This document shows, piece after piece, positions 38,493 through 49,730 of a stretch of DNA of 64,000 nt. The stretch is taken from contig NZ_CP065044.1 in the NCBI RefSeq assembly GCF_015689195.1, positions 248,001 through 312,000 of the forward strand, given 5' to 3'. Under the pieces are notes generated by a model, which had not been told where the DNA came from, ran no database searches, and saw only the letters and a program-made list of their open reading frames with translations. How positions within the stretch are numbered: the first letter of the stretch is position 1; every line of letters begins with the position of its first letter. Both the position numbers and the translations under genes were made by a program. The DNA is from Pectobacterium aroidearum (lineage in GTDB: Bacteria; Pseudomonadota; Gammaproteobacteria; Enterobacterales; Enterobacteriaceae).

Positions 38493-39755
38493 ATGAGCTT
38501 TACTACCATTTCCGTAATCGGCTTAGGCTATATCGGTTTACCCACCGCCGCGGCCTTTGCATCGCGCCAGAAAAAAGTCATCGGTGTTGATGTGAACAAA
38601 CTGGCGGTCGAAACCATTAATCGCGGCGAAATCCATATTGTCGAGCCCGATTTGGATTCATTGGTCAAAGTGGCAGTAGAAAATGGCTACCTTCAGGCCA
38701 TGACAAAACCCGTGCCCGCCGATGCTTTCCTGATTGCGGTTCCTACCCCTTTCAAAGGCGATCACGAACCCGATCTGGCTTACGTTCAGGCAGCAGCAGC
38801 GTCCATCGCACCAGTCCTGAAGAAAGGCGATCTGGTGATTCTGGAATCGACATCCCCCGTAGGTGCAACTGAGCAAATGGCCGAATGGCTAGCCGATGCG
38901 CGTGCGGACTTGACGTTTCCGCAGCAGGTGGGAGAAACGGCGGATATCAATATTGCCTATTGCCCTGAACGCGTGCTGCCTGGCCAGGTTGTGGTTGAGC
39001 TGATTAAAAACGATCGCGTCATTGGCGGCATGACCCCAGTGTGCTCTGCGCGCGCCAGTGAGTTATATAAAATCTTCCTCGAAGGTGAGTGTGTGGTTAC
39101 TAACTCTCGCACCGCCGAAATGTGCAAGCTGACGGAAAACAGCTTCCGCGATGTCAACATTGCTTTCGCCAATGAGCTCTCGCTGATTTGTGCCGAACAA
39201 AACATTAACGTATGGGAACTTATCCGATTGGCAAACCGCCATCCCCGCGTCAATATCCTGCAACCCGGCCCTGGCGTCGGCGGGCACTGTATTGCGGTCG
39301 ATCCCTGGTTTATCGTGGCGCAGAATCCACAGCAGGCTCGCTTGATTCATACCGCCAGACTGGTGAACGATGGCAAGCCACTCTGGGTCGTGGATCGCGT
39401 TAAAGCGGCCGTGGCGGATTATCTGGCACAAACGGATAAACGCGCCAGCGAGGTCACGGTGGCCTGTTTTGGGCTGGCCTTCAAGCCCGACATTGACGAT
39501 CTGCGCGAAAGCCCCGCTGTAGGGATTACGTCCATGATTGCACAGTGGAATACCGGCGTGACGTTAGCCGTTGAACCTAATGTTAAACACTTGCCGTCCG
39601 TATTGACCGGGCAGGTAAAACTGGTCGATACCAGCAGTGCATTAAAAGAAGCCGATGTGCTGGTAATGCTGGTCGACCACCGTCAGTTTAAAGCGATTAA
39701 TCCAGAAGATGTGAAACAACAGTGGGTTATTGATACCAAAGGAGTATGGCGTTGA
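38493..39755 (+). CDS. wecC: UDP-N-acetyl-D-mannosamine dehydrogenase
   Basis: NAD-dependent four-electron oxidase of 420 residues that makes UDP-ManNAcA. The Rossmann start is [16 protein letters not shown] (residues 8-23), and the catalytic Cys is C266 in [16 protein letters not shown]-terminal UDP-binding domain follows ([19 protein letters not shown]). Its last ten bases overlap the start of rffG. Confidence 0.96.
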   Translation: MSFTTISVIGLGYIGLPTAAAFASRQKKVIGVDVNKLAVETINRGEIHIVEPDLDSLVKVAVENGYLQAMTKPVPADAFLIAVPTPFKGDHEPDLAYVQAAAASIAPVLKKGDLVILESTSPVGATEQMAEWLADARADLTFPQQVGETADINIAYCPERVLPGQVVVELIKNDRVIGGMTPVCSARASELYKIFLEGECVVTNSRTAEMCKLTENSFRDVNIAFANELSLICAEQNINVWELIRLANRHPRVNILQPGPGVGGHCIAVDPWFIVAQNPQQARLIHTARLVNDGKPLWVVDRVKAAVADYLAQTDKRASEVTVACFGLAFKPDIDDLRESPAVGITSMIAQWNTGVTLAVEPNVKHLPSVLTGQVKLVDTSSALKEADVLVMLVDHRQFKAINPEDVKQQWVIDTKGVWR

Positions 39756-40819
39756 AACGTATTTTAATTACCGGTGGTGCAGGGTTTATTGGTTCAGCGT
39801 TGGTCAGATACATTCTGACGGAGACGCAGGACAGCGTCGTTATTGTCGATAAACTGACTTATGCAGGTAACTTGTCTTCTCTGGCTCCCGTTGCCGATAG
39901 CGAACGTTTTGCGTTCGAGCAGGTGGATATCTGCGATCGTGCTGAGCTGGACCGCGTCTTCAAGACTTACCAGCCTGCGCTGGTAATGCATTTAGCGGCA
40001 GAAAGCCACGTCGATCGCTCTATCGACGGCCCGGCGGCGTTTATCGAAACCAATATTGTTGGCACCTACACGATGCTGGAAGCAGCACGCCACTACTGGC
40101 AGAGTCTGGCTGATGCGGACAAGTGCGCGTTCCGTTTTCACCATATCTCTACTGATGAAGTGTTTGGCGATCTGCACGGGACAGACGATCTGTTCACCGA
40201 GACGACGTCCTATGCGCCGAGCAGCCCCTATTCCGCATCGAAGGCATCGAGCGACCACCTTGTTCGCGCCTGGCTGCGTACCTACGGGTTCCCGACGATC
40301 ATCACCAACTGCTCGAATAACTACGGACCTTACCATTTCCCTGAGAAGCTGATTCCGCTGGTGATCCTGAATGCGGTCGCGGGTAAACCGCTGCCGGTTT
40401 ACGGTGACGGCGCGCAAATCCGCGACTGGCTGTTTGTCGAAGACCACGCTCGCGCACTGTACAAAGTGGTGACGGAAGGCGAAATCGGCGAAACGTACAA
40501 CATCGGCGGTCACAACGAGCGCAAAAACATTGAAGTCGTGCAGACCATTTGTGCGCTGCTGGAAGAACTGGCGCCGAATAAGCCCGCGGGTGTGGAACAT
40601 TACCGCGACCTCATCACCTACGTGAAAGATCGCCCTGGTCACGACATGCGCTACGCGATCGATGCCGGGAAAATTGAACGTGAACTGGGCTGGCGTCCAG
40701 AAGAAACGTTTGAGACGGGCATGAGAAAAACGGTCAACTGGTATCTGAACAACGAAAAATGGTGGCGCAGCGTGCAGGATGGTTCTTATGCCGGCGAACG
40801 TTTAGGGCTGAACGATTAA
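39746..40819 (+). CDS. rffG: dTDP-glucose 4,6-dehydratase
   Basis: Extended short-chain dehydrogenase of 357 residues that makes dTDP-4-keto-6-deoxyglucose on the way to Fuc4NAc. Motifs are [29 protein letters not shown] and the catalytic YSASK. ATG 39746 overlaps wecC by ten bases; TTG 39752 would give the exact E. coli-length N-terminus and cannot be excluded. The dTDP-glucose synthesis gene rffH, normally next, is not present here. Confidence 0.95.
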   Translation: MALKRILITGGAGFIGSALVRYILTETQDSVVIVDKLTYAGNLSSLAPVADSERFAFEQVDICDRAELDRVFKTYQPALVMHLAAESHVDRSIDGPAAFIETNIVGTYTMLEAARHYWQSLADADKCAFRFHHISTDEVFGDLHGTDDLFTETTSYAPSSPYSASKASSDHLVRAWLRTYGFPTIITNCSNNYGPYHFPEKLIPLVILNAVAGKPLPVYGDGAQIRDWLFVEDHARALYKVVTEGEIGETYNIGGHNERKNIEVVQTICALLEELAPNKPAGVEHYRDLITYVKDRPGHDMRYAIDAGKIERELGWRPEETFETGMRKTVNWYLNNEKWWRSVQDGSYAGERLGLND

Positions 40820-40857
40820 AACCTGCGCCTGATGGCGGAAAAAGAAGGAGCGAAACA

Positions 40858-41589
40858 ATGGCCCATCCGGTATCAGTAGGACAGGGAGAGATTCGCGCCA
40901 CGGTTGAACCGCTGGGCTGGGAGAGTGAATTCTTCCAGCTTAACAGCGGTAAACTGAGTTTTTCCCCTGCTGCGCCCGCGTTGACGCCTGATGTGTTGAG
41001 CGCATTTACGCTGACGCAGGCCAAAATTGCGGCGGACAATCTGGTGTTGGCGGATGCACTTGCCGATCTTGGTTTTCGACTGGTAGAAGGCGAGGTTGAT
41101 CTCAGTCTCTCGCTGCAACGGGCTACCGTGGTTACGCCGCTACCGCGCTGGCGTGAAGCCGTGTCCGACGATATCCCGGCGCTGAAGGACGCGGCATCAC
41201 GTGTTTTTGCGCTGAGCCGTTTTCGTTCTCCGTGGTACCAGCCGGAGGATAGCGGTCGTTTCTATGCGCAGTGGATTGAAAATGCCGTGCGCGGTACGTT
41301 CGACCACTGCTGTTTACTGGCGGAAGATACCGCTGGCAATCCACAAGGATGGGTCACGCTACGCAGAGTGGATGACACGGATTCACGTATCGGACTACTG
41401 GGCGTTTGGCCTGGCGTTACGGTACGGGGCGTCGGTTCACAACTGATGGCGCTGGCGGAAACGTGGTGCCGACAACAAGGATTGATTCGTCTTCGGGTCG
41501 CGACGCAGGTTGGCAACGTGGCGGCGCTTCGTCTTTATCTTCGCCGTGGTGCCACGATTGAGAGCACGGCGTATTGGTTATACAGGTGA
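40858..41589 (+). CDS. wecD: dTDP-fucosamine acetyltransferase
   Basis: GNAT-family enzyme of 243 residues that N-acetylates dTDP-4-amino-4,6-dideoxygalactose to give dTDP-Fuc4NAc. Conserved segments are EGEVDLSLSL, SRFRSPWYQPEDSGRFYAQW and NAVRGTFDHCCLL; the C-terminus ends ESTAYWLYR as in E. coli. A longer frame from 40759 overlaps rffG, but AAGGAG before the ATG at 40858 and homology favour the short form. Confidence 0.94.
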   Translation: MAHPVSVGQGEIRATVEPLGWESEFFQLNSGKLSFSPAAPALTPDVLSAFTLTQAKIAADNLVLADALADLGFRLVEGEVDLSLSLQRATVVTPLPRWREAVSDDIPALKDAASRVFALSRFRSPWYQPEDSGRFYAQWIENAVRGTFDHCCLLAEDTAGNPQGWVTLRRVDDTDSRIGLLGVWPGVTVRGVGSQLMALAETWCRQQGLIRLRVATQVGNVAALRLYLRRGATIESTAYWLYR

Positions 41590-41593
41590 TCAC

Positions 41594-42724
41594 ATGATTC
41601 CATTTAATGCGCCACCGGTTGTCGGTACGGAACTGGATTATATGCAGGCTGCCATGAGCAGCGGTAAATTGTGCGGTGATGGTGGGTTCACCCGCCGTTG
41701 TCAGCAGTGGCTGGAACATTATTCCGGCAGTAAAAAAGTCCTGCTCACGCCTTCCTGTACCGCTTCGCTAGAGATGGCCGCTATCCTGCTGGATGTGAAG
41801 CCCGGCGATGAAGTGATCATGCCGAGCTATACCTTTGTTTCCACCGCTAACGCCTTTGTGCTACGCGGTGCGAAGATCGTGTTTGTCGATATCCGTCCGG
41901 ATACCATGAACATTGACGAAACGAAAATCGAAGCGGCAATTACGGAAAAAACGCGCATTATCGTGCCGGTTCACTACGCAGGCGTAGCCTGCGAGATGGA
42001 CGCGATTATGGCGCTGGCGAAGAAATACGATTTATATGTTGTGGAAGATGCCGCACAGGGCGTGATGTCCAGCTACAAAGGCCGCGTTCTGGGTTCCATT
42101 GGTCATATCGGCTGCTTCAGCTTTCACGAAACCAAGAATTACACCTCAGGCGGTGAGGGCGGTGCCACGCTGATTAATGACGTCAGACTGGTGGATCGTG
42201 CGGAAATCATCCGTGAAAAAGGCACTAACCGTAGCCAGTTTTTCCGTGGACAGGTGGATAAATACACGTGGCGTGATATCGGTTCAAGCTATCTGATGGC
42301 GGATATTCAGGCTGCCTATCTCTGGGCACAGCTGGAAGCAGCGCGGCCGATCAACGAACGTCGCCTGAAACTGTGGCAGAACTACTACGCGGCATTCAAG
42401 TCATTGGCCGATGCCGGGCGTATTACGTTGCCGACCGTGCCTGCCAATGGTATTCACAACGCGCACATGTTTTATATCAAACTGCGCGATCAGGACGACC
42501 GCAGCGCGTTTATCAATTACATGAAAGAAGCCGAAATCATGACGGTCTTTCATTATATCCCGCTGCACAGTTGCCCAGCTGGTTTGAATTTTGGTCATTT
42601 CTCCGGTGAAGATCGCTATACCACGCAGGAAAGTGAACGGCTAGTGCGTTTACCGCTGTTCTATAATCTGTCGGACGTTAATCAGCGGACCGTCATCAAT
42701 ACCATTCTGAGCTTCTTCTCCTGA
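41594..42724 (+). CDS. wecE: dTDP-4-amino-4,6-dideoxygalactose transaminase
   Basis: Pyridoxal-phosphate aminotransferase of 376 residues in the sugar aminotransferase (DegT/DnrJ) family. The PLP lysine is K181 in SFHETKNYTSGGEGG. VEDAAQGVMSSYKGR is also typical. The ATG at 41594 lies four bases after wecD and gives exactly the E. coli length; the longer frame from 41510 sits inside wecD. Confidence 0.96.
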   Translation: MIPFNAPPVVGTELDYMQAAMSSGKLCGDGGFTRRCQQWLEHYSGSKKVLLTPSCTASLEMAAILLDVKPGDEVIMPSYTFVSTANAFVLRGAKIVFVDIRPDTMNIDETKIEAAITEKTRIIVPVHYAGVACEMDAIMALAKKYDLYVVEDAAQGVMSSYKGRVLGSIGHIGCFSFHETKNYTSGGEGGATLINDVRLVDRAEIIREKGTNRSQFFRGQVDKYTWRDIGSSYLMADIQAAYLWAQLEAARPINERRLKLWQNYYAAFKSLADAGRITLPTVPANGIHNAHMFYIKLRDQDDRSAFINYMKEAEIMTVFHYIPLHSCPAGLNFGHFSGEDRYTTQESERLVRLPLFYNLSDVNQRTVINTILSFFS

Positions 42725-42725
42725 T

Positions 42726-43976
42726 ATGTCGTTGGCGAAAGCATCGATATGGACGGCTGGCTCTACGCTGATAAAAATCGGCGCGGGGCTGGTTGTCGTG
42801 AAACTGTTGGCGGTCACGTTTGGCCCCAGCGGCGTGGGAATGGCAGGGAATTTCCGCCAACTGATTACGGTGCTGGGAGTGTTAGCCGGCGCAGGTATCT
42901 TCAACGGCGTCACCAAATACGTGGCGGAGTATCAGCAGCAGCCGGAACGGCTGAAGCCGCTGCTCGGTACGTCTGTCACGTTGGTGCTGGGCTTCTCTAC
43001 CCTGCTGGCGATACTCTTTCTGGCCGCCGCCACGCCTATTGCTCATCTGTTGTTTGGGCATGACGACTATCGTGATGTGGTGCGTGCGTTGGCGTTTATC
43101 CAAATGGGTATCGCCTACGCCAACCTGTTTCTGGCGATCCTCAAAGGTTATCGGGATGCGATAGGCAACGCGCTGGCGGTGATTGGCGGTAGCCTGATCG
43201 GGCTGGCAGCCTTTTGGCTCTGTCTGAAACTGGGTGGCTACGTTGGCGCACTGGCTGGGCTGGCGCTGGTGCCCGCGCTGCTGGTGATTCCAGCAGGCAT
43301 CATGCTACTGCGACGCACGCCACTGTCGCTGGCGTCGCTAAAACCGACGTGGGAGCGCGCTATTGCCGGTCAGTTGGGCAAGTTTACGCTGATGGCGTTG
43401 ATGACCGCGGTGACGCTGCCTGTGGCGTATATCATGATGCGTAACCTGCTGGCAGCCCATTACAGCTGGGATGAGGTGGGTATCTGGCAGGGCGTCAGCA
43501 GTATTTCCGATGCGTACCTGCAATTTATTACCGCCTCCTTTACCGTTTATCTGTTGCCGACACTGTCGCGTCTGACGGACAAGGCTGCGCTGGCGCAGGA
43601 GATTGTGCGCTCGCTGAAGTTTGTGCTGCCCGTCGTGGCAGGCGTTAGTTTTTGCGTGTGGCTACTGCGAGACTTTGCCATCTGGCTGCTGTTTTCCAGC
43701 CAGTTTACGGCAATGAGAGATCTCTTCGTTTGGCAGTTGGTAGGGGATGTGATGAAAGTGGGCGCTTACGTCTTTGGCTATCTGGTCATTGCGAAAGCAG
43801 CGCTGCGCTTTTATCTGCTCACGGAAGTCAGCCAGTTCCTCCTGTTGACCGGGTTTTCGCACTGGCTGATTCCTCTTTATGGCGCACAAGGCGCAGCGCA
43901 GGCTTACATGGCAACCTACCTGGTCTATTTTTTGCTTTGTTGTTGCGTATTCATTATTTACCGTAGGCGAGCATGA
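42726..43976 (+). CDS. wzxE: Lipid III flippase
   Basis: Polytopic membrane protein of 416 residues in the polysaccharide flippase superfamily, with about 12 hydrophobic helices. It moves Und-PP-GlcNAc-ManNAcA-Fuc4NAc to the periplasmic face. The start [21 protein letters not shown] resembles E. coli WzxE. It begins two bases after wecE and overlaps wecF by four bases (ATGA). Confidence 0.94.
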   Translation: MSLAKASIWTAGSTLIKIGAGLVVVKLLAVTFGPSGVGMAGNFRQLITVLGVLAGAGIFNGVTKYVAEYQQQPERLKPLLGTSVTLVLGFSTLLAILFLAAATPIAHLLFGHDDYRDVVRALAFIQMGIAYANLFLAILKGYRDAIGNALAVIGGSLIGLAAFWLCLKLGGYVGALAGLALVPALLVIPAGIMLLRRTPLSLASLKPTWERAIAGQLGKFTLMALMTAVTLPVAYIMMRNLLAAHYSWDEVGIWQGVSSISDAYLQFITASFTVYLLPTLSRLTDKAALAQEIVRSLKFVLPVVAGVSFCVWLLRDFAIWLLFSSQFTAMRDLFVWQLVGDVMKVGAYVFGYLVIAKAALRFYLLTEVSQFLLLTGFSHWLIPLYGAQGAAQAYMATYLVYFLLCCCVFIIYRRRA

Positions 43977-45058
43977 CGACACTGATTCATGTATTGGGAT
44001 CTGATATCCCGCATCATAACCAGACCGTTTTACGTTTTTTTAACGACGTACTGGCGACGGAACTTCCCGAACAGCAGATTCGGCATTTCATCGTGGCGTC
44101 CCGCGATGGCATTTCATCGGCTGATTTTCCCGCGCTGCGTATTGAAACCTGCGTGGATAAGAAAACGTTGGCCGAGGCGGTCATCGCCAGGGCGAAAGCG
44201 AACCGTAAGATGCGCTTTTTTCTGCACGGTCAGTTTAACCCCACGCTGTGGCTGGCGCTGCTGAGCGGAAAAATCAAATCCGAGCAGGTTTACTGGCACG
44301 TGTGGGGCGCTGATTTGTATGAAGAAGCGAGCGGCCTGAAATATCGCCTGTTTTATTGGCTTCGGCGCATGGCGCAAAAACGTGTTGGACACGTGTTTGC
44401 TACGCGTGGCGATCTGGCGTGGTATCAGCAGCGTGCGCCTCGTGTGCCGACGTCATTGCTGTACTTCCCAACGCGCATGAATCCGGCGCTAACGAGCATG
44501 CAGGTGGATAAACCGCTGGCAGGGCCGATGACGATTCTGGTCGGTAATTCTGGCGATCGCACGAATCGTCATCAGGAAGCGCTGCGGGCGATTCACAAGC
44601 AGTTCGGGAAAAATGTGCGGGTGATTGTGCCAATGGGCTACCCTGCGAATAACGAATCCTACATCGCGCAGGTGGAAAAAGACGGTTTGGCGCTGTTCGG
44701 CGTGAAAAATTTCCAACTGCTGAAAGACCAACTGGCGTTTGATGATTATCTCAACATGCTGCGCACCTGCGATTTGGGCTATTTTATTTTCGACCGCCAG
44801 CAGGGAATCGGGACGCTATGTCTGTTGATTCAGTTTGGCGTACCTTTTGTGATCAGTCGGCAAAATCCGTTCTGGCAGGATCTGACAGAACAGAACCTGC
44901 CCGTGCTGTTTTACGGTGACGAGCTGGATGAAGCGTTGGTGCGTGAGGCGCAGCGCCAACTGGCATCGGTCGATAAACACCAAATCGCGTTCTTTAATCC
45001 CAATTATCTACAAGGCTGGCGGGATGCGCTGGCGTTGGCGATGGGAGAACCAACATGA
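43973..45058 (+). CDS. wecF: TDP-Fuc4NAc:lipid II Fuc4NAc transferase
   Basis: Glycosyltransferase of 361 residues (also named rffT, GT56) that adds the third sugar and completes lipid III. Characteristic stretches are [32 protein letters not shown] and [13 protein letters not shown]. No membrane helix is evident; it should act at the inner face of the membrane. Four-base overlaps with both neighbours point to tight translational coupling. Confidence 0.95.
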   Translation: MTTLIHVLGSDIPHHNQTVLRFFNDVLATELPEQQIRHFIVASRDGISSADFPALRIETCVDKKTLAEAVIARAKANRKMRFFLHGQFNPTLWLALLSGKIKSEQVYWHVWGADLYEEASGLKYRLFYWLRRMAQKRVGHVFATRGDLAWYQQRAPRVPTSLLYFPTRMNPALTSMQVDKPLAGPMTILVGNSGDRTNRHQEALRAIHKQFGKNVRVIVPMGYPANNESYIAQVEKDGLALFGVKNFQLLKDQLAFDDYLNMLRTCDLGYFIFDRQQGIGTLCLLIQFGVPFVISRQNPFWQDLTEQNLPVLFYGDELDEALVREAQRQLASVDKHQIAFFNPNYLQGWRDALALAMGEPT

Positions 45059-46446
45059 CGCTGGGGCAATTTGGTGGACTGTTTGTCGTCTACCTGATTT
45101 CAGTCATCTTTATCCTGAGCCTGACCTGGATGGAGTTTCGGCGGGTGCGTTTTAATTTTAACGTGCTGTTTTCCCTGCTCTATTTATTGACGTTCTATTT
45201 TGGTTTTCCGTTTACCTGTGTGCTGGTGTTCCGGTTCGGCGTTGACGTCGTTCCGGTGCAGTTCCTGCTTCAGGCGATGCTATCTGCGACGGCGTTCTAT
45301 GCAATCTATTACGTCAGCTATAAGACGCGACTGCGCCAGAAAACCTCTGTGCTGCGTGCGCCACTCCTGACGGTTAATCGTGTCGAAGCCAATCTGACCT
45401 GGCTGTTGCTGGCGCTGATCGCGGTCGCCACCGTCGGTATTTTCTTTCTTAACAATGGCTTTTTGCTGTTTAAGCTGCGCTCTTACAGCCAGATCTTCTC
45501 CAGCGATGTGTCCGGCGTGGCGTTGAAACGCTTCTTCTACTTCTTCATTCCGGCGATGCTGGTGGTGTATTTCCTGCGTCAGACGCAGCGTGCGTGGCTG
45601 ATGTTCCTCATCGGCACCGTTGCATTTGGGATGCTGACCTATGTGATTGTTGGCGGAACGCGTGCAAATCTGATCATCGCCTTCGCGCTGTTTCTGTTTA
45701 TTGGCATTGTGCGCGGCTGGATTACGCTGTGGATGCTGGTTGCGGCTGGCGCGTTCGGGATTGTCGGGATGTTCTGGCTGGCGCTGAAGCGCTATGGGCT
45801 GGATGTCAGCGGCGATTACGCCTTCTATACCTTCCTCTATTTAACCCGCGACACCTTCTCGCCCTGGGAGAATCTGGCGCTGTTGTGGCAGAACTACGAC
45901 AAGATTGAATTTCAGGGGCTGGCACCGATTGCCCGTGATTTCTACGTCTTTATTCCCTCCTGGCTATGGCCGGATCGCCCGAATCTGGTGTTAAACAGCG
46001 CGAACTATTTCACCTGGGAAGTGTTGAATAACCATTCCGGGCTGGCGATATCTCCCACGCTGCTGGGGTCGCTGGTGGTGATGGGTGGTGTGCTGTTTAT
46101 CCCGTTGGGGGCAATTGCAGTCGGGTTGGTGATCAAGTGGTTCGACTGGGTGTACGAATTAGGGAAGAACGACAGCAATCGCTACAAGGCCGCTATTTTG
46201 CAGGCGTTCTGTTTCGGCGCGGTGTTCAATATTATTGTGCTGACGCGTGAAGGCGTCGATTCTTTTGTTTCACGCGTGGTGTTTTTCTGTCTGGTATTTG
46301 GCCTGTGCCTGCTGGTTGCCAAGCTGCTCTACTGGTTACTGGAAAGCGCTGGGCTCATCCGACAGCGTCTGATGCGTATGCGTGCGACGCCGCTGGTGCC
46401 GACACCCAATACCGTACCGGATTCTGTGATAAAGGAGCAGCGATGA
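45055..46446 (+). CDS. wzyE: Enterobacterial common antigen polymerase
   Basis: Integral membrane protein of 463 residues with about 11 hydrophobic helices. It joins trisaccharide units in the periplasm under control of Wzz[20 protein letters not shown] and the loop [12 protein letters not shown] are conserved with E. coli WzyE. It overlaps wecF and wecG by four bases each. Confidence 0.94.
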   Translation: MTLGQFGGLFVVYLISVIFILSLTWMEFRRVRFNFNVLFSLLYLLTFYFGFPFTCVLVFRFGVDVVPVQFLLQAMLSATAFYAIYYVSYKTRLRQKTSVLRAPLLTVNRVEANLTWLLLALIAVATVGIFFLNNGFLLFKLRSYSQIFSSDVSGVALKRFFYFFIPAMLVVYFLRQTQRAWLMFLIGTVAFGMLTYVIVGGTRANLIIAFALFLFIGIVRGWITLWMLVAAGAFGIVGMFWLALKRYGLDVSGDYAFYTFLYLTRDTFSPWENLALLWQNYDKIEFQGLAPIARDFYVFIPSWLWPDRPNLVLNSANYFTWEVLNNHSGLAISPTLLGSLVVMGGVLFIPLGAIAVGLVIKWFDWVYELGKNDSNRYKAAILQAFCFGAVFNIIVLTREGVDSFVSRVVFFCLVFGLCLLVAKLLYWLLESAGLIRQRLMRMRATPLVPTPNTVPDSVIKEQR

Positions 46447-47192
46447 CAGCGTTAAAAACCACAGAGACAATTCCTCTGTATACCATTCGTGATTTGCCCA
46501 TTCACGGTTTCCGCGACATGGCGCAGTTCGTTGATTACCTGTTTGCAGGAGAACGGGTTGAAACGGGAACACTTGTCGCGATTAACGCTGAGAAAGTGCT
46601 TACGGCAGAGAAAGATGTGGCGTTGCGTACGCTGCTCGATCGCGCAGAGTATAAATATGCGGACGGCATTAGTATTGTGCGCTCCATTCGGCGCAAATAC
46701 TCGCAGGCTGACGTCACGCGGATTGCGGGCGCCGACCTGTGGGAAGCGCTAATGGAACGGGCAGGTAAAGAGGGAACGCCGGTTTTTTTGGTAGGCGGTA
46801 AACCTGATGTGCTGGCACAAACGGAAGCGAAGCTGCGGGCGCAGTGGAACGTGAATATTGTCGGCAGTCAGGATGGCTATTTTGCGCCAGAGCAGCGCGA
46901 TGCGTTGTTTGAGCGTATTCGCGCCAGTGGTGCACAGCTTGTTACCGTGGCAATGGGGTCACCACGACAGGAAATTCTGATGCGCGATTGTCGTCATCAC
47001 TATCCTGATGCGTTGTACATGGGCGTGGGCGGAACGTATGACGTCTTTACCGGCCATGTGAAGCGCGCCCCGCGGGTATGGCAAAATTTAGGGTTGGAGT
47101 GGCTGTATCGCTTGCTGTCCCAGCCGAGTCGTATTTTTCGGCAGCTTAAGCTGTTGAAGTATGTTGCTTATCACTACAGCGGTCGTCTGTAG
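46443..47192 (+). CDS. wecG: UDP-ManNAcA transferase
   Basis: Glycosyltransferase of 249 residues (WecG/TagA/CpsF family) that adds ManNAcA to Und-PP-GlcNAc to form lipid II. It has [31 protein letters not shown] and [18 protein letters not shown], all highly conserved. I chose the ATG at 46443, which overlaps the wzyE stop (ATGA), over the long frame from 46305 inside wzyE. Last gene of the cluster; a hairpin follows the stop. Confidence 0.95.
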   Translation: MTALKTTETIPLYTIRDLPIHGFRDMAQFVDYLFAGERVETGTLVAINAEKVLTAEKDVALRTLLDRAEYKYADGISIVRSIRRKYSQADVTRIAGADLWEALMERAGKEGTPVFLVGGKPDVLAQTEAKLRAQWNVNIVGSQDGYFAPEQRDALFERIRASGAQLVTVAMGSPRQEILMRDCRHHYPDALYMGVGGTYDVFTGHVKRAPRVWQNLGLEWLYRLLSQPSRIFRQLKLLKYVAYHYSGRL

Positions 47193-47203
47193 CCTCACTG
47201 AAC

Positions 47204-47222
47204 TGGCGCGTTCAACGCGCCA
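47204..47222 (+). terminator. Weak terminator-like hairpin after wecG
   Basis: TGGCGCG-TTCAA-CGCGCCA is followed by only a broken T tract (ACCTTTCT). It may mark the 3' end of the wec transcript. The remaining 250 bases before thrP are A+T rich and hold no gene that I can support. Confidence 0.5.
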
Positions 47223-47478
47223 ACCTTTCTCCGCGATATACCACTCTGATTTTTCATTCCCATTCGACGGTAATTGTCTGTTTTTCAGCCAATTGGAAAT
47301 ACAGAATTCTATCTTTGGCGTATTCGTCATCCCTGATGTGTTATTCACACTCACATTACGGTATTTTCATGGCCGCTAATTTGAGGCAAGGGTACGTTCT
47401 TTCTACTCGATCGTATTTATGAATAAGAACAATAACCGGCAGCAGCCGGGATAAGCACAACATAAAGACAGAGGATAT

Positions 47479-48870
47479 ATGGCAGAAGATGTAAAGCAGG
47501 AAAAACTCCATCGGGGGTTAGAAGCACGACATATTGAGCTGATTGCGCTGGGTGGTACGATTGGCGTTGGGCTGTTTATGGGCGCGGCCAGTGCGCTGAA
47601 GTGGGCAGGGCCATCGGTATTGCTGGCCTATATTGTCGCTGGGATCTTCGTTTTCTTCATCATGCGCTCAATGGGTGAGATGCTCTATCTGGAGCCGGTC
47701 GCGGGATCGTTTGCCGTCTACGCGCACAAATACATGAATCCCTTTTTCGGTTATCTCACCGCATGGGGTTATTGGTTTATGTGGATGGCGGTTGGGATTT
47801 CGGAAATTACCGCCATTGGCGTGTATGTTCAGTACTGGTTCCCTGATTTGCCACAGTGGATACCCGCTATCGCCGCGGTTGCGCTGGTGGCGGGCGCAAA
47901 CCTTGCAGCGGTCAGGCTGTATGGTGAAATTGAATTCTGGTTCGCAATGATAAAAATCACCACCATCGTTGTGATGATTATCGTTGGCGTCGGCATTATC
48001 TTCTTCGGCTTTGGTAACCACGGTCAGGCAACTGGATTCAGTAATCTGACCGAACACGGCGGTTTTCTGGCCGGAGGTTGGAAAGGTCTGCTGTTTGCAC
48101 TCTGTCTGGTGGTGGCGTCTTATCAGGGCGTTGAGCTGGTCGGTATCACTGCGGGTGAGGCGAAAAATCCGCAGGTGACGCTGAAGCGAGCAATCAACAA
48201 CATTCTGTGGCGTATCCTGATTTTCTACGTGGGCGCGATCTTCGTTATCGTCACGATTTTCCCCTGGAATGAAATCGGCACGTCCGGCAGTCCGTTTGTG
48301 CTGACGTTTGCGAAAATCGGTATCACGGCAGCGGCGGGCATCATCAACTTTGTGGTGCTGACGGCTGCGCTGTCGGGGTGTAACAGCGGTATGTATAGCT
48401 GTGGACGTATGCTGTATTCGCTGGCCAACAATCGCCAGCTTCCTGCTTGGTTAGGTAAAGTAACGGCCAGCGGCGTACCGGCTGCGGGCGTTATGATTTC
48501 GATTCTTTGCCTGATGGCTGGGTCGGTGCTGAACTACATTATCCCTAACCCGGAAAAAGTCTTTGTTTATGTCTATAGCGCGAGCGTACTGCCGGGTATG
48601 GTGCCGTGGTTTGTAGTGTTGATTAGCCAACTGCGTTTTCGTGAACAGCATCGTGCCGCGCTGGCCGCACATCCGTTTAAATCGATATTGTTCCCGTGGG
48701 TAAACTACCTGACGATGGCGTTTTTGCTGTGTGTGCTGGTAGGTATGTACATCAATATCGATACGCGGATGTCTTTGTTGGTCGGTATCGCCTTTTTAGC
48801 CGTGGTCAGCCTGTGTTATTTCGCACTGGGATTAGGTAAAAAAACGTCGCTGGCAGGCGGTAAATCGTAG
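47479..48870 (+). CDS. thrP: Amino-acid permease of the APC family, threonine/serine type
   Basis: Inner-membrane permease of 463 residues with 12 hydrophobic helices, closely matching E. coli YifK, later named ThrP, a threonine/serine:proton symporter. The family start [24 protein letters not shown] is near residues 13-36. It lies between wecG and the tRNA operon exactly as in E. coli. CAGAGGA precedes the ATG. The substrate comes from the E. coli assignment and is not testable from sequence. Confidence 0.9.
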   Translation: MAEDVKQEKLHRGLEARHIELIALGGTIGVGLFMGAASALKWAGPSVLLAYIVAGIFVFFIMRSMGEMLYLEPVAGSFAVYAHKYMNPFFGYLTAWGYWFMWMAVGISEITAIGVYVQYWFPDLPQWIPAIAAVALVAGANLAAVRLYGEIEFWFAMIKITTIVVMIIVGVGIIFFGFGNHGQATGFSNLTEHGGFLAGGWKGLLFALCLVVASYQGVELVGITAGEAKNPQVTLKRAINNILWRILIFYVGAIFVIVTIFPWNEIGTSGSPFVLTFAKIGITAAAGIINFVVLTAALSGCNSGMYSCGRMLYSLANNRQLPAWLGKVTASGVPAAGVMISILCLMAGSVLNYIIPNPEKVFVYVYSASVLPGMVPWFVVLISQLRFREQHRAALAAHPFKSILFPWVNYLTMAFLLCVLVGMYINIDTRMSLLVGIAFLAVVSLCYFALGLGKKTSLAGGKS

Positions 48871-48959
48871 TATCTGGGGGCGGGAAGGGCGTAACTGTAT
48901 GTTATTTAGCTTGAAATGAACAAATCATAATCAAACGCATCATTTCGATAAAAAAGCAC

Positions 48960-48988
48960 TAGACAGCCAGTCACTAAGCCCGTAATAT
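48960..48988 (+). promoter_or_regulatory. tRNA operon promoter with G+C-rich discriminator
   Basis: TAGACA at 48960-48965 (5 of 6 to consensus), a 17-base spacer and TAATAT at 48983-48988 are followed by CCCGCCCCGC. A G+C-rich discriminator after the -10 is the hallmark of stable-RNA promoters inhibited by ppGpp. Confidence 0.65.
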
Positions 48989-49009
48989 CCCGCCCCGCAA
49001 CGGCGCTAA

Positions 49010-49086
<77 letters not shown>

Positions 49087-49207
49087 TTATATTTTTATGA
49101 AGTATGTTGTGTGCAAGAGCTGCGGTGGTACACTTTTTTTAGTAAAGAAAGTATCCCGTAAAAAGGAAGTACCGCGTAACAAGTAATAGACGTAAAATGT
49201 GGTTATG

Positions 49208-49283
49208 GTGGCTATAGCTCAGTTGGTAGAGCCCTGGATTGTGATTCCAGTTGTCGTGGGTTCGAGTCCCATTAGCCACCCCA
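49208..49283 (+). tRNA. hisR: tRNA-His (anticodon GTG)
   Basis: Acceptor GTGGCTA pairs with TAGCCAC, and the anticodon loop TTGTGAT gives GTG. The extra 5' G of histidine tRNA is encoded at 49207, opposite the discriminator C. CCA is encoded. Confidence 0.97.
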
Positions 49284-49347
49284 GATTTTGTAGTTGATTA
49301 CTTGGTTTATTAAGGTCTTTTCGTTAATAAAAGAGTTTGTGAGTTAT

Positions 49348-49434
49348 GCGAAGGTGGCGGAATTGGTAGACGCGCTAGCTTCAGGTGTTAGTGTTCTTAC
49401 GGACGTGAGGGTTCAAGTCCCTCTCTTCGCACCA
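49348..49434 (+). tRNA. leuT: tRNA-Leu (anticodon CAG)
   Basis: An 87-base class II tRNA with a long variable arm. Acceptor GCGAAGG pairs with the CTTCGC side. The anticodon loop TTCAGGT gives CAG, which reads CTG. CCA is encoded. Confidence 0.96.
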
Positions 49435-49479
49435 CACACAAACGAGAACATCAGTGATGTTCAGAAAAAGCAGTAAATT

Positions 49480-49556
49480 CGGCGAGTAGCGCAGCTTGGT
49501 AGCGCAACTGGTTTGGGACCAGTGGGTCGGAGGTTCGAATCCTCTCTCGCCGACCA
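49480..49556 (+). tRNA. proM: tRNA-Pro (anticodon TGG)
   Basis: A 77-base cloverleaf with acceptor CGGCGAG / CTCGCCG and anticodon TGG inside loop TTTGGGA. CCA is encoded. Last tRNA of the operon and a frequent kind of site for horizontally acquired DNA. Confidence 0.97.
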
Positions 49557-49561
49557 ATTAC

Positions 49562-49595
49562 AAAAAAAAGCACATCGAAAGATGTGCTTTTTTTT
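49562..49595 (+). terminator. tRNA operon terminator
   Basis: AAAAGCACATC-GAAA-GATGTGCTTTT with a long T run. It starts six bases behind proM. Confidence 0.92.
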
Positions 49596-49730
49596 CGTCT
49601 GAAAATCATGTCACGACGATAAACCCTAATTTTTTATTTGAGATTATACGGGTAGAGTGCGGATATGAACGGTTGTGTCTCCGCACTTTGATTTTTACCA
49701 ATAGACTGGATTTTTACCGATAGGCTGTTT

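Noticed and set aside
39992-40642. Antisense frame of 216 codons inside rffG
   Set aside because: It lies fully within a highly conserved gene; the protein looks like a shadow translation rich in Arg, His and Val.
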